A stretch of 64,000 nt of DNA from Stenotrophomonas sp. UBA2302 (GCA_002345545.1 DDVW01000070.1:90711-154710); one strand, 5' to 3'; positions 10,601 through 19,645 are shown, counted from the stretch's first letter. A program made the numbers and translations. The notes: generated by a model from the sequence alone, not told the origin.

Positions 10601-12956
10601 CCAGCACCGATTGCGCCTTGCGCTGGCGGGCATCCAGCAGGGTCTGCTTGTGCGACTCGAAGGTGTCCAGCAACTCCTCACGCTTGCTGAGGATGTCACC
10701 CAGGAACTGCTCGTGCTCGCCAAACTGGCTCTCCAGCTCTTCCAGCTGCACCATCAGGCGCGACAGTTGTTCGTCGGCGCGTTCCGGGTCCGTCGCCAGT
10801 CCCAGTGCGCTGGTGATGGCCTGGCTGAACAAGGAGAACTGCGCGCCAAACTGGGCCACGGCCTCGGCCGAGCCCAGCGAACGGCGACGCTGGTCGGCGC
10901 GTGCACGCGCCTGGTTGAGCTTGGCGTAGATGCCGGAGATGGCTTCCACCACGCGCGTACGCTGCGCGGCATCGTCGACCTTCAGGCCGGCCATCAGCTC
11001 GGACAGCATGTCCAGCTCGGCCGACATCGCCTGCATCTGCGCAATCTGTTCGGACAGCTGTCTGGCGGTCTGCGCCGCCTGCGCGCTGGCATCCAGCTCC
11101 TGCAGGCGTTCGTTGAACGGCTGCAGGGCCTTGTCGCCACCCAGGAACTCGCCCGCCGCCGCACCCACGCGGTCATGCGCCTCCTGCAGCGAGGTATTCA
11201 TCGCATCGATGGCGGCAACATCCACATAACGGAAGTCGCGCACGGTCAGCAGCCGTCCGCGCAGCTTGCCGATCTCGCCAAGGCTGTCAACGAACTCGCC
11301 GATCTTCGACCAGTTCTGCGGCTGCAGGCGGCCGAGCAGGGTCCTGTGCTGGCTGGTGACCTCGGCCATCGCCTGCGCCGACTGCTTGCGGATGCTCTCG
11401 ACCTTCTCGTACTCGTCGAGCATCGACTCGCCGGTCGCGCTGATCTCGCGCAGCAGCGTGGCGGCGCCGTCGCAGTGGGCGTCGTCCAGCCAATGATGGG
11501 CATCGAACAGGCGGCGCGCGTTGTGGGTCAGCAGCTCGTAACGTGCCAGCGACACTTCGCGACTGTCGATCTCGCGCCCCAAGTCCAGCAGGTTGGAGAT
11601 GCCACGCACCAGTTCGGCATTGCCGATGCGGGCCATGAAACTGGTGCCGGCCTGGCGGTGGGCAGCGAACTCGTCGCTGCTGAACGGGGTCTGCCAGACC
11701 TGCATCGGATGGATGCGGGTGGGCTCCCCGTTCTCGGCATTGAACAGCACCATGCGGCCATCGCGCAGGAAGGCGTAGCCCAGCCCGAACACCGGGTTCT
11801 GCAGCGCCCGCTGGATGCTGTTGTAGACGAACAGCGCCGACTTGCCGGCCTCGCGCTCGTAGAAGATGTACAGCATGTCCTCGCCGTTGGGCGAGCGGAC
11901 CGAGCGCTTGTACCTCATGCCCTGCATCGAGGCGTCGAACGCCTTGTGCTCGCCACTTTGCAGGTAGTAGCCGCCGGGGAAGATGATGCCGTGATCATCG
12001 GGCAGCTGCACGCAGGCCTGGACGATGGCGTCGTTGCGCACCACCTTGCCGGTCAGCGTGTTGTAGATCAGGCCGCGCCAGCTGTCCTCGCGGTAGGGCT
12101 GCACCTTGAGCAGGATCAGCGAGCCGACCCGGGCGAAATCGATGGTGGCATCGTCCACCGATTGCGTGCTGTCCTCGACCGGCTCGCTGTACACGCCCTG
12201 CCCGGTCTCGGTGTTGTTCTCCACCTTGATGGTGAGATTGCCACCGGTGGTCTCTACGAAGATGGTGTCGAGCAGGTTCAGGTGCGGGAAGCGGCCGCTG
12301 ACCAGCATGTCGCGCCCGGCGCGCATCCACTCGAAATCAAACGGGGCCGGCAAGGCGATGTCGCGCTCGCCGCGTGCGTCGATATAGGTCAACTCACCGC
12401 TGCTGGCCATGGCCCAGCGGAACACGCGCACATCGCTGCTGCGCTCGCCGATCTGGAACGCGGCCAGCAGCTTGCCGTCGCGCACGATCAGCTGCAGCAG
12501 GCGCGCGTGCTTGTAATAGGCGTACAGCTCGGAAAAATCGTGGACGAAGCCCGGCTGCGCCAGGAAACTGGTCTTCAGGTCCACCGGGGTGACGTCGTAG
12601 CCTTCGGCACCCTCCACCATGCGGTAGAGCCCGAACACATCCTCCACCCGGGTCTGCGTCTTCAGGCCGATGAAAACGTTGTAGCCGAACAGCAGCAGGT
12701 CATCGCCGACCTGGACGATGTCGCGGCCCACGCAGTTGTTCTCGGTGCGGATGCGGAAGCGTCCGATCACCTCCATGCGGCTGTCACCGAACTCCTGCAG
12801 GCGGCGCTGGTTCATCGCCTCCACCACCTGCCGCAGGCGCGCGCCCTGGTCGCTCAGGCGCTTGCGCAGCACCTCGTAGGCACCGCCCTGTGCCACCGCC
12901 TGGTCGGCGATGGACGCGCTGTCCAGCGGGCTTGCGCCCTCGTTGCTATCAGCCAT
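7608..12956 (-). CDS. Giant AAA ATPase of the 'DNA repair ATPase' (DUF3686-like) type
   Basis: A 1782-residue cytoplasmic protein. The N-terminal third (about 30-420) is beta-rich and repetitive, matching the DUF3686 type region of proteins labelled DNA repair ATPase. Residues about 450-830 are long charged helices and probably coiled coil. An AAA domain begins near residue 1290, with Walker A PPGYGKTT (about 1299-1306), Walker B MLYVDDIQ (about 1362-1369) and a sensor-like VVMAGNPYTESGE. A Lys/Arg-rich tail ends the protein. An AGGGAA ribosome binding site supports the start. The DNA repair label is historical; I see no nuclease or DNA-binding motif. It is 131 bp downstream of the flotillin gene and overlaps the next gene. 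Inference: a MoxR-like remodelling ATPase working with flotillin and TelA at the membrane. Confidence 0.85.
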   Translation of the reverse strand: MADSNEGASPLDSASIADQAVAQGGAYEVLRKRLSDQGARLRQVVEAMNQRRLQEFGDSRMEVIGRFRIRTENNCVGRDIVQVGDDLLLFGYNVFIGLKTQTRVEDVFGLYRMVEGAEGYDVTPVDLKTSFLAQPGFVHDFSELYAYYKHARLLQLIVRDGKLLAAFQIGERSSDVRVFRWAMASSGELTYIDARGERDIALPAPFDFEWMRAGRDMLVSGRFPHLNLLDTIFVETTGGNLTIKVENNTETGQGVYSEPVEDSTQSVDDATIDFARVGSLILLKVQPYREDSWRGLIYNTLTGKVVRNDAIVQACVQLPDDHGIIFPGGYYLQSGEHKAFDASMQGMRYKRSVRSPNGEDMLYIFYEREAGKSALFVYNSIQRALQNPVFGLGYAFLRDGRMVLFNAENGEPTRIHPMQVWQTPFSSDEFAAHRQAGTSFMARIGNAELVRGISNLLDLGREIDSREVSLARYELLTHNARRLFDAHHWLDDAHCDGAATLLREISATGESMLDEYEKVESIRKQSAQAMAEVTSQHRTLLGRLQPQNWSKIGEFVDSLGEIGKLRGRLLTVRDFRYVDVAAIDAMNTSLQEAHDRVGAAAGEFLGGDKALQPFNERLQELDASAQAAQTARQLSEQIAQMQAMSAELDMLSELMAGLKVDDAAQRTRVVEAISGIYAKLNQARARADQRRRSLGSAEAVAQFGAQFSLFSQAITSALGLATDPERADEQLSRLMVQLEELESQFGEHEQFLGDILSKREELLDTFESHKQTLLDARQRKAQSVLDAANRILDGLAKRTERFTTVDELNAFFAGDPLILKLRELAERLREYRDSVKADDVEARLKGVRDQAVRALRDRSDLFEGGGNVIRLGRHRFSVNTQPLDLTILPRGDGLAVHLTGTDYYETIVDPELEALRAYWPVTLDSESPSLYRGEYLAGLLLDAAINSRDGLSVELLLREAAQPEALAKRVRDFAAPRYREGYEKGIHDHDASLILQAVLPLYQAAGSLVHAAAPRALALLFWAREGKHENVSQWVERAAGAFAIAQLFNVRDGLEALRVEIALALVEFQQVHALPFDSGMPALAAEYLLAELANGEPTFAFSGYARQLLTGLREQLQAAGQADAFDRSLQRLSKRLTLQWAQAVQWLQAMCGQGKYAAMTGYVPEAATMLLGERDLRSQVREVTLIADVAGLLGEHARISQGHLQLAVDDFLQRWQSHRRQFQPGFEQYQALRQRISARERETLRLGEFQARPLSSFVRNKLINDVYLPIIGDNLAKQMGTVGENKRSDLMGLLMMISPPGYGKTTLMEYVANRLGLVFMKINGPALGHEVRSLDPEQAPDATSRQELHKLNLALEMGNNTMLYVDDIQHTHPEFLQKFISLCDGTRRIEGVWKGGTKTYDLRGKKFCVVMAGNPYTESGEVFKVPDMLANRADIYNLGDVLGGMEDAFKLSYIENSLTSSQVLAPMATRDLDDLYLLVDKANGKEVSTNALSHAYSGAEINEIVATLQRLMQVREVVYRVNQQYIASAAQADKYRVEPPFRLQGSYRNMNKLSEKISPVMNAAELQQLIADHYLGESQLLTSGSEENLLKLGELRGVLDAQQLARWEQIKRDFMRDKAMGGDDADTGARVVAQLADIASGLQGLRNNEPEQVAATTPAVEAPWEQILALLQAVAERPAAVMQAAVPPPTTPMQDLVPLLQALVAAQQRQGQVGDALSALAAQLQEWLSKEGGTTKSAPRVRRARTPEEKALDEALMRHFYGGSVVVPGQQGSHGKDTPGDA

Positions 12957-13087
12957 CGATTGTTCCCTGCCATGGCCCCCACCCGGCCGGTGGCGGAGCG
13001 GGCGCCATCATCCACGCGGGTCGCCGCTGCCAGACAGTGGCGACCCCGGTTGCACACCCGCGCACCAGCGCACGGGTGCATGCACAC

Positions 13088-15088
13088 TCAGCCGGCGTCG
13101 CTGGCCGCTGCGGCGTCATCGGCCAGCCGCCTGGCCGGCTTGCCGCGTGCGGCCATGTCCACGCCCAGGTAGCGCTGCATCAGGTCCTGCACGATCGGGC
13201 TCTTGTCGGTGAGGCCTTCGATCGAGCGGCCCAGCGACATCGCCTTGACCAGGTTCTCGAACATGCCGCCGTCGCCGCCCACCATGTCGATGTCGGCATT
13301 GCGCAACGCGCTGGCGATGACCTCGGCGTTCTCCTTGGAGATCTCCTTGCCGGCTTCCAGCGTGGCCAGGGCCTGCTTGAGGCCGGTATCCAACGTCATG
13401 CGGAACTCTTCATGACCGCGCGCGGTATCGCCCAGCGAATCGATCGCCTGGAACTTGCGGGTCAGACCGTCGGCTTCGGCAAACAGCTTCTTCTCGATCA
13501 CCGAGGCTTCGGCAACGCCCAGCGTTTCGGCGGCGGTGGCCTTGGCACGACCCATCTGTTCTTCGCCCTGCGCGCGTGCGGCCAGCTGCTCGGCCAGCAC
13601 CTTGGCTTCGGCGGTGCCCTGCTTGAGGTTGGCGTCGGCCATCGCATCGACCACGCGGGCCTCGGCGATGCCGACCTTCTCGATCGCCAGCGCACCGGCC
13701 TCCTTGACCTGCGCGTCGGCCAGACCCGGCGCCGCACGTTCGGCACGGATGCCCTCGGCCAGTGCCTTCTTGGCTTCGGCCTGCTTGCCGGCCGCATCGA
13801 ACTCGGCCTGCGCCAGCGTGGTGATCTCCACCGCCTTGTGCTTGGCAGCGGCTTCGGCGGCCTCGGCCTCCTTGACCTGCTTGAGCAGCGCCTCCTGCGC
13901 CTCGGCCTCGGCCTCGAGGATGGCCACCTGCTTCAGGCGATCGGCCTCGGACACCTGCCGCACTTCCTTGATGCGCTCTTCCTCCTGCGCCACGGTCTTG
14001 TCGATGGAGATGCGTTCGCGGGTGATGTTGGCCACGTCCATCTTGCCCTGCTCGACCACCTTGTCACGCTCCACGCCCTGCAGCTGCACCTCGCGGTCGG
14101 TGGTGACCTGCTCCAGCTGGCGCGCACGGGCGACGCGCTCGACCTCGATGGCCACGGCACGCTGGCGGTTCTGCTCGGCCACTTCCACTTCGCGCAGACG
14201 GTTCTGGTCACGGATGTCGATCAGCTGCTGCGCCTCGATGCGGGCGTTCTCGGACAGCTGGCGCTGCTCTTCCTGCACCTTGAGGGTCTCGGCTTCCTCG
14301 CGGGCGCGGATGGTTTCCACCTCGCGCTTCTGCCGCGCTTCGGCCTCGGCCTGCTGGCGCTCCAGCGCCAGCGTGGCTTCCTTGGCCTCGACGTTCTTCT
14401 TGGTGATGGCCAGGCGCTCGTTCTGCGCCAGCTCGTTGGTGATCACGTTCTGCGCGGCGGTCAGCTCGGTGATCTTGCGGATGCCTTCGGCGTCGAGGAT
14501 GTTGCTGGGGTCCAGCAGGTTCTTCGGCGTCTGTTCCAGGTAATCGATGGCCACGTCTTCCAGCGCATAGCCGTTGAGGTCGTTGCCGATCACCGCGATG
14601 ATCTCGTCACGGAACTCCTGGCGCTTCTCGAACAACTGGGTGAAGTCGAACTTCTTGCCCACCGTCTTCAGTGCTTCGGAGAACTTGGCGTTGAACAGTT
14701 CATCCACCGCGTGCTTGTCCGAGGCCCGATCCGCGCCGATGGCCTTGGCCACGCGCAGCACGTCGGCCTGGGTCTCGTTGACGCGCAGGTAGAAGGCCAC
14801 GGTGATGTCCGCGCGCATGTTGTCGCGGCAGATCAGGCCTTCCTTGCCACGGCGGTCCACCTGCAGCGTGATCAGGCTGATGCGCATGTGCTCGGCGCGG
14901 TACAGCACCGGGATGATCAGCGCGCCGGTGAAATGCACCTTCGGCGTGGAGCTCATGTCGTTGACGATCAGGGCGGTGCCCTGGTCGACCTTCTTGTAGA
15001 ACGCTTTGAACAGGCCTGCCAGCCCGAGGAAAAACACCAGCAGGATGCCTACGCCAATAATGAACGGGGCCAGCGCAGCTAGACTCAT
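13088..15088 (-). CDS. Flotillin family (SPFH) protein, YqiK-like
   Basis: A 666-residue membrane scaffold protein. One N-terminal membrane segment (residues about 5-28) is followed by an SPFH/band-7 domain (about 30-220, with GLICRDNMRADITVAFYLRV) and a very long Ala/Glu-rich helical region (about 240-560) typical of flotillins. Flotillins form oligomers in ordered membrane patches and gather partner proteins. The start overlaps the stop of the upstream OB-fold membrane protein gene as ATGA, the same pairing as E. coli yqiJ-yqiK. Downstream follow the giant ATPase and TelA genes. The role within this unit is not known. Confidence 0.9.
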   Translation of the reverse strand: MSLAALAPFIIGVGILLVFFLGLAGLFKAFYKKVDQGTALIVNDMSSTPKVHFTGALIIPVLYRAEHMRISLITLQVDRRGKEGLICRDNMRADITVAFYLRVNETQADVLRVAKAIGADRASDKHAVDELFNAKFSEALKTVGKKFDFTQLFEKRQEFRDEIIAVIGNDLNGYALEDVAIDYLEQTPKNLLDPSNILDAEGIRKITELTAAQNVITNELAQNERLAITKKNVEAKEATLALERQQAEAEARQKREVETIRAREEAETLKVQEEQRQLSENARIEAQQLIDIRDQNRLREVEVAEQNRQRAVAIEVERVARARQLEQVTTDREVQLQGVERDKVVEQGKMDVANITRERISIDKTVAQEEERIKEVRQVSEADRLKQVAILEAEAEAQEALLKQVKEAEAAEAAAKHKAVEITTLAQAEFDAAGKQAEAKKALAEGIRAERAAPGLADAQVKEAGALAIEKVGIAEARVVDAMADANLKQGTAEAKVLAEQLAARAQGEEQMGRAKATAAETLGVAEASVIEKKLFAEADGLTRKFQAIDSLGDTARGHEEFRMTLDTGLKQALATLEAGKEISKENAEVIASALRNADIDMVGGDGGMFENLVKAMSLGRSIEGLTDKSPIVQDLMQRYLGVDMAARGKPARRLADDAAAASDAG

Positions 15089-15771
15089 CAGTGCTTCTCC
15101 TTGCCAACTGATACTTGGGAAATGGGAATGTCCAACGTGGGCAGGTCGGCTTCGCCAACCACCAGGTAATGATTGTGTTGCGGCAGGTACCGGACCAGGC
15201 GCACGCGCTCACCGCGCTCGAAACGGCTGCCAGGTTGCGCACGCACCTGCAGGATCAGGCCGGCCCCGCCATCATCGATGGTGGCGTAGCCATGCCCGGC
15301 GGTGACTTCAGGCGAGGACACCTGCCCGACTTTGCCGAGGATGTTTTCCTGGGGCACCGCGCGCAGCTTCATGAGGAAACGGCGGATCGGCCGCAGCACC
15401 CAGGACGAGACGATCGCCCCCGGAATCAGCGCGGCAAACGCCACGCCGGTACCGATGCCCCAGCGCAGCAGGGCCGGCAGTGGCTGCAGGAAGAACAGCT
15501 GCACCAGGTAGGTGATCGACCAGCCGAAGAACGCAAGCAACAACACCACCAGCATGGTCGGCGCGCCGCCAAGGCCCATGCGCGCGAACATGCCCGCCAG
15601 ACCGCTGGCACCATCAGCGCCACTATGGAAATCGGCACCGTCACCGCTGCCAATGCCGCCCTCGTCGATGATGCCGGTGGCGGCAAGCATCCAGTAGATG
15701 ACCGCAAAGCACAGCACAACGCTGTACGGCAGCGTCGGATAGGACAGCGCTACTTCCAGAAATTCCGCCAT
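15088..15771 (-). CDS. OB-fold membrane protein, YqiJ/NfeD-like partner of flotillin
   Basis: A 227-residue protein with three predicted membrane helices (about 15-33, 72-94 and 102-126) and a cytoplasmic or periplasmic C-terminal beta domain (about 143-205) resembling the OB fold of NfeD/YqiJ proteins. Such proteins are nearly always encoded next to flotillins and are thought to be their membrane partners. I chose MAEFLEVALSYPTLPYSV at 15771 as the start since it begins with a plausible membrane topology, rather than a start 14 codons upstream. It is the first gene of the five-gene module; the preceding 159 bp before trpF would carry its promoter. Confidence 0.8.
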   Translation of the reverse strand: MAEFLEVALSYPTLPYSVVLCFAVIYWMLAATGIIDEGGIGSGDGADFHSGADGASGLAGMFARMGLGGAPTMLVVLLLAFFGWSITYLVQLFFLQPLPALLRWGIGTGVAFAALIPGAIVSSWVLRPIRRFLMKLRAVPQENILGKVGQVSSPEVTAGHGYATIDDGGAGLILQVRAQPGSRFERGERVRLVRYLPQHNHYLVVGEADLPTLDIPISQVSVGKEKH

Positions 15772-15930
15772 GCACCCCGTTCCCTGTGGTCCCCGGCGGA
15801 TTGCGGCGTTCACCGCCGCGTCGCTGCATCCCGCGCAGCTGCACCTCCACCTTCGTCCGCATCATACGGGATAGCCCCTGCTGACGGATGCCAAAACGGC
15901 CACATAATCGGTGGGTGCAGCAGAGCCCGC

Positions 15931-16596
15931 TCAGGCTGCCGGCTCAACCTCGGCAACATCGGCACGACGCACTTCCTCGACAAAGCGGCGCATCCTGTCG
16001 CCATCCTTCAGGCCCGGCGCCGATTCGATGCCGCTGGAGACATCCACGCCCCACGGGCGGGTGGCGATGAGCGCCTCGTACACGTTCTCCGGCCGGATGC
16101 CGCCGGCCAGCAGATATGGCCGCTGCATGCCCGGCGGAATCTGCGACCAGTCGAATGCCACGCCGGTACCGCCACTGCCGCCGGCCGAGTGGCTGTCGAA
16201 CAGGAATCCGACCGCGTGCGGATACAGCTGCTGCAGTCCACGCGCGCTGACCTCGGCATCGCCCCCCATCGCAATCGCCTTCAGGTATGGCAGGTTGAAA
16301 CTGCGGCAGAAGCCGTCATCCTCGTCGCCATGGAACTGCAACACGGTGGGCCGCACCGCACGCAGCACCTCGCGCACTTCTTCGCGGCCATTGTTCTGGA
16401 ACAGCGCCACCACATCGACCAGCGGCGCGATCGCCTGGCGCATCGCCCGCGCTTCGGACGGCGCCACCCGGCGGCGGCTCTCCCTGGCGAAAATGAAGCC
16501 GACCGCGTCCACGCCCAGCTCGCTGGCCAGGCGGATATCGCCGGCACGGGTCATACCGCAGAACTTGATGCGGGTACGGAACAGCGTACGGCTCAC
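15931..16596 (-). CDS. trpF: Phosphoribosylanthranilate isomerase
   Basis: TrpF converts phosphoribosyl anthranilate into CdRP in tryptophan synthesis. The TIM-barrel signature RIKFCGMTR opens the protein, with the catalytic cysteine in FCGMT, and the phosphate-binding [10 protein letters not shown] and [10 protein letters not shown] motifs are near the end. The start is the GTG at 16594-16596, overlapping the truA stop codon as GTGA; this gives 221 residues, a little over the usual 205-210. trpF is normally followed by trpB, but here 10 kb of the flotillin/ATPase/TelA module and a LysR gene intervene. Confidence 0.95.
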   Translation of the reverse strand: MSRTLFRTRIKFCGMTRAGDIRLASELGVDAVGFIFARESRRRVAPSEARAMRQAIAPLVDVVALFQNNGREEVREVLRAVRPTVLQFHGDEDDGFCRSFNLPYLKAIAMGGDAEVSARGLQQLYPHAVGFLFDSHSAGGSGGTGVAFDWSQIPPGMQRPYLLAGGIRPENVYEALIATRPWGVDVSSGIESAPGLKDGDRMRRFVEEVRRADVAEVEPAA

Positions 16597-17366
16597 AGCG
16601 TCACCTCGTCCGGCAATTTCCACTGTGCAGGATACAGCGGGCCGACGAACACCAGACCTTGCGGCGGCGCGGTCGGCCCGGCCAGGTTGCGGTCGCGTCC
16701 TGCCAGCACCTCGCCGATCCAGCTTTCCGGCTTCTCACCGGCCCCGACCATCAGCAGCGAGCCGACGATATTGCGCACCATGTGGTGCAGGAACGCATTG
16801 GCCTGCACATTGATTTCCACCAGCTCGCCATGACGGTGGACCGAGATCGCCTGCAGCTCACGGCGGGCATGCAGGGCCTGGCATTGCGCGCTGCGGAACG
16901 CGCTGAAGTCGTTCTCGCCCAGCAGCGCCTGCGCGGCGCGGTGCATGGCCGGTGTATCCAGCGGGCGCCGCTCCCAGCCCAGCGTCTGCCGGTACAGCGC
17001 CGGGCGGATCTGCCGGTTCATCAACCGGTAGCGGTAGCGCCGCGCCTGGGCCGAAAAACGCGCATTGAACTGTTCATCGACCGGCACACACCAGCGCACG
17101 CAGACCGAAGGTGGCAGGCGCGTGGTGGTCCCCAGAACCCAGCCGCGCGGCGTGCGCTCGACCTCGCTGTCAAAGTGCACCACCTGGCATTCGCCGTGCA
17201 CGCCGGCATCGGTACGGCCGGCACAGACCACATGGACCGGCGCATTGGCCACCGATGACAGCGCGTCCTGCAACGTCGCCTGCACACTGGCACAGCCGTG
17301 CTCACCGAGCTGCTGCCAGCCCTTGAATTCGCTGCCGTCGTATTCCACGCCCAGCGCATAACGCAT
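16593..17366 (-). CDS. truA: tRNA pseudouridine(38-40) synthase
   Basis: TruA modifies U38-U40 in the anticodon arm of many tRNAs. The catalytic aspartate is D53 in AGRTDAGVH. The downstream [17 protein letters not shown] motif is also diagnostic. The start [18 protein letters not shown] at 17366 gives 257 residues, the usual length; longer in-frame extensions upstream have no similarity to the family. truA overlaps trpF, as in many gammaproteobacteria where asd-fimV-truA-trpF-accD are linked. Confidence 0.96.
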   Translation of the reverse strand: MRYALGVEYDGSEFKGWQQLGEHGCASVQATLQDALSSVANAPVHVVCAGRTDAGVHGECQVVHFDSEVERTPRGWVLGTTTRLPPSVCVRWCVPVDEQFNARFSAQARRYRYRLMNRQIRPALYRQTLGWERRPLDTPAMHRAAQALLGENDFSAFRSAQCQALHARRELQAISVHRHGELVEINVQANAFLHHMVRNIVGSLLMVGAGEKPESWIGEVLAGRDRNLAGPTAPPQGLVFVGPLYPAQWKLPDEVTL

Positions 17367-17409
17367 CGTCAAACCTCTTGGAATTTCGCTGGCGCGGCGG
17401 ATGCCGCGC

Positions 17410-17769
17410 TCAGTCGCTGTCGCTGTCGGACCACACCGCCAGCTCGTTGCCACCGGGCTCGATGAACTGGAAGCGGCGGCCACCCGGGAACACGAACACC
17501 GGCTTCACCACCTCGCCGCCACGCGTCTGCACCGCCGCCTGCAGTGGTGCCAGCTGCGCCGCATACAGCACCACCAGCGGCGCACCTGCAGTCGAGGTCA
17601 CGGGGGTGCCGCGGAAGAAACCGCCCTGCAGCTGACCGTCATCAAAGGCGGTGTAGTCCGGGCCATAGTCCTCGAAGCGCCAGCCGAACACCTGCTCGAA
17701 GAAGCGGCGACTGGCTGCCGGATCGGATGAAGCGAACTCCACGTAGTCGATACCGCGCTCGCGCTTCAT
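17410..17769 (-). CDS. VOC family (glyoxalase-like) protein
   Basis: A 119-residue single-domain protein with the beta-alpha-beta-beta-beta arrangement of the vicinal oxygen chelate superfamily: [25 protein letters not shown] at the start and [14 protein letters not shown] at the end. The metal-ligand pattern is not clear enough to name a substrate; members range from glyoxalases to resistance proteins. The last residues are a short acidic tail, SDSDSD. It lies between fimV and truA with 13 and 43 bp gaps and is probably part of that transcription unit. The start [10 protein letters not shown] at 17769 was chosen because the preceding frame has no family similarity. Confidence 0.75.
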   Translation of the reverse strand: MKRERGIDYVEFASSDPAASRRFFEQVFGWRFEDYGPDYTAFDDGQLQGGFFRGTPVTSTAGAPLVVLYAAQLAPLQAAVQTRGGEVVKPVFVFPGGRRFQFIEPGGNELAVWSDSDSD

Positions 17770-17782
17770 CCCGGCCCCTCTT

Positions 17783-19645
17783 TCATCCCATCCGCCCGAG
17801 CAGCTCCAGCGCCTCGGCGCGGGCCTGCTGGTCGCTGCCCAGCGCCACTTCACTGAGCAGGGTGCGCGCGTTTTCGGCATCCCCCAGATCCAAGTGGGCG
17901 ATGGCCAGCCCCAGCCGCTCGCGGCCCGCCGGCGCCGGATTCAGCGGCATCACCGCAGCCATGTCATCGGCCAGCCAGGCGCTTTCCTGCCGGGCCACCG
18001 GCTCAGCACCAAACGTCGGCTCCTGCCGCTGCACGGTGTCCGCACGCGGCTGCGAGGCCTCGAACAGCAGTACCGGCTTGTCCGCCACGGGGGCCGGCAC
18101 GGGATCAGGGTCGACCGCGGCGGCCGCACGCAACCATGCCGGCATCGGCTCTTCATAGGTGGCCGGTGACGGGTCGAAGTCGTCCTCCGCCGCCTGTGCC
18201 GCGGCATCGGCCTGCTCCGGCAGCGCATCATCGGCCGGCATTGCCTCATCGTCGATCGCCTCATCGACAGCCGCCGTCCCCATCGCCGGCATCGCCGCCG
18301 CCAGGCCTTCCGGGCCGAAGCCGCGACCGGGCGCAGGCGGCAACGGCTTGCGCCGCCGCGACAGCCACCAGCCGATCGCTCCCAGTACCAGCAATGCCAG
18401 TCCCAGCCACAGCCAGCCGAGCGAGGCACCGTCATCACGCTTGCCGGCTTCGGCCAGGCGTTGCTGGGCCGCGGCCAGATCCGAATCCTTCATCGCGATC
18501 AGGGATTGCTGCTGTTGTTGCAGCTTTTCCAGCTCCCCGACGCGCTCACGCAGTTCCTGCAGCTCCGCATCACGCGTGGCCAGGTCTTCCCGCGCCTGCC
18601 GCAGCTGTTCGTTTGCCAACATGTCGCCCTCGCCACCGGCATCGAGTCCGGTTGTCATTCCTGCAGTCTGCTCTCCGCCCGCCACTGCCGGGGCGATTTC
18701 CAGCCGCGCCCCCGTGGATGCAACGGTGCCTGCCGATGGTGAAGAAACCGGGCGTTCCCCGGCATCGGCCACCGCCGGCTGCGGTATCGCCGCACGCGCC
18801 TGTCGCCACTGGGCAGTCTGCTCACGCACGATCGCGCGCGCCTGCGCCACATCCACCTGCGCCAGTTCTTCCTGCCCCGGATTGCGCAGTACCGCGCCCT
18901 GCTTGAGCAGATTGATGTTGCCGCGGATGAACGCCTCCGGGTTGGCGCGCAGCAACGCCACCATCGCCTGGTTCATTGAAACGCCGCTCTCGCGCGACAG
19001 CTCACGGGCGATGTGCGACAGAGTCTGCCCGCGCTGCACCGGCGCCAGCTGGCCGGGTGTCCGGGCCGGCGGCGCCTGGACCACGGGTGCGGATGCGGGC
19101 GTTGCCGGGGCAGGCGCAGCGGCCCGCTCCGGTGCCACCGGTGGCGAGACCGGCGAGGGCGTTTCCGGCAACGGCTCCGGGTCGCGGGTGATCAGGTTGG
19201 ACAATGCGCCCGCCGGTGCGTCTATCACCGGCTCGGCCACCGTCGTGGCGGTCTGCGGCGCGGCCACCAGCGCCGAATACTCGCGCACCAGGCGGCCCTG
19301 CCCCCAGTCCACTTCGATCAGGAAACCCAGCGAAGCCACGTCCACCGGGGTGGCGCTGCTCACGCGGATAACCGAACGGCCCTCGCGGTCCTGTGCGAAC
19401 TGGAACTGCAGCTCGCTGACCAGCCCCTGCGGCGGTGCCAGCCCGACCCGCTCGAAGGTCGCCGGCGATGCCAATCCGACGCTGGCACTCTGCAGCTCGC
19501 CCGGATCGCTGGAAATGACCGGAATTTCGGCCAGGAACGGCTGCCCGGGCTTGGACAGCACGCGGATATCCCCCAACCCCAAAGCCATCGCCGCGCTGCT
19601 GAACAGCGCCAGGATCAGAACCAGCGCGCCTTGTATCGAGCGCAT
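17783..19645 (-). CDS. fimV: FimV/HubP-type pole-organising protein with LysM domain
   Basis: A 620-residue inner-membrane protein. It has a signal peptide (residues 1-22), an N-terminal FimV domain beginning LGLGDIRVLSKPGQPFLAEI, a Pro-rich linker, a LysM peptidoglycan-binding domain (about 203-256), a coiled coil (345-402) and one transmembrane helix (about 410-428, GWLWLGLALLVLGAIGWW). An acidic cytoplasmic tail follows, ending in the conserved TPR-like FimV C-terminal motif (AIAHLDLGDAENARTLL). FimV proteins anchor polar complexes and promote type IV pilus assembly and twitching. The start MRSIQGALVL was chosen over one 11 codons upstream because it gives a clean signal peptide. The fimV-truA linkage is common in gammaproteobacteria. 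Confidence 0.93.
   Translation of the reverse strand: MRSIQGALVLILALFSSAAMALGLGDIRVLSKPGQPFLAEIPVISSDPGELQSASVGLASPATFERVGLAPPQGLVSELQFQFAQDREGRSVIRVSSATPVDVASLGFLIEVDWGQGRLVREYSALVAAPQTATTVAEPVIDAPAGALSNLITRDPEPLPETPSPVSPPVAPERAAAPAPATPASAPVVQAPPARTPGQLAPVQRGQTLSHIARELSRESGVSMNQAMVALLRANPEAFIRGNINLLKQGAVLRNPGQEELAQVDVAQARAIVREQTAQWRQARAAIPQPAVADAGERPVSSPSAGTVASTGARLEIAPAVAGGEQTAGMTTGLDAGGEGDMLANEQLRQAREDLATRDAELQELRERVGELEKLQQQQQSLIAMKDSDLAAAQQRLAEAGKRDDGASLGWLWLGLALLVLGAIGWWLSRRRKPLPPAPGRGFGPEGLAAAMPAMGTAAVDEAIDDEAMPADDALPEQADAAAQAAEDDFDPSPATYEEPMPAWLRAAAAVDPDPVPAPVADKPVLLFEASQPRADTVQRQEPTFGAEPVARQESAWLADDMAAVMPLNPAPAGRERLGLAIAHLDLGDAENARTLLSEVALGSDQQARAEALELLGRMG

Noticed and set aside
7566..13172. 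Very long plus-strand open frames (846 and 968 codons) opposite the giant ATPase
   Set aside because: Shadow of the ATPase gene's third-position GC bias; no domain, ribosome binding site or family resemblance.
12890..15082. 730-codon plus-strand frame opposite the flotillin gene
   Set aside because: Repetitive Leu/Gly/His-rich translation produced by the Ala/Glu-rich coiled-coil gene on the other strand.
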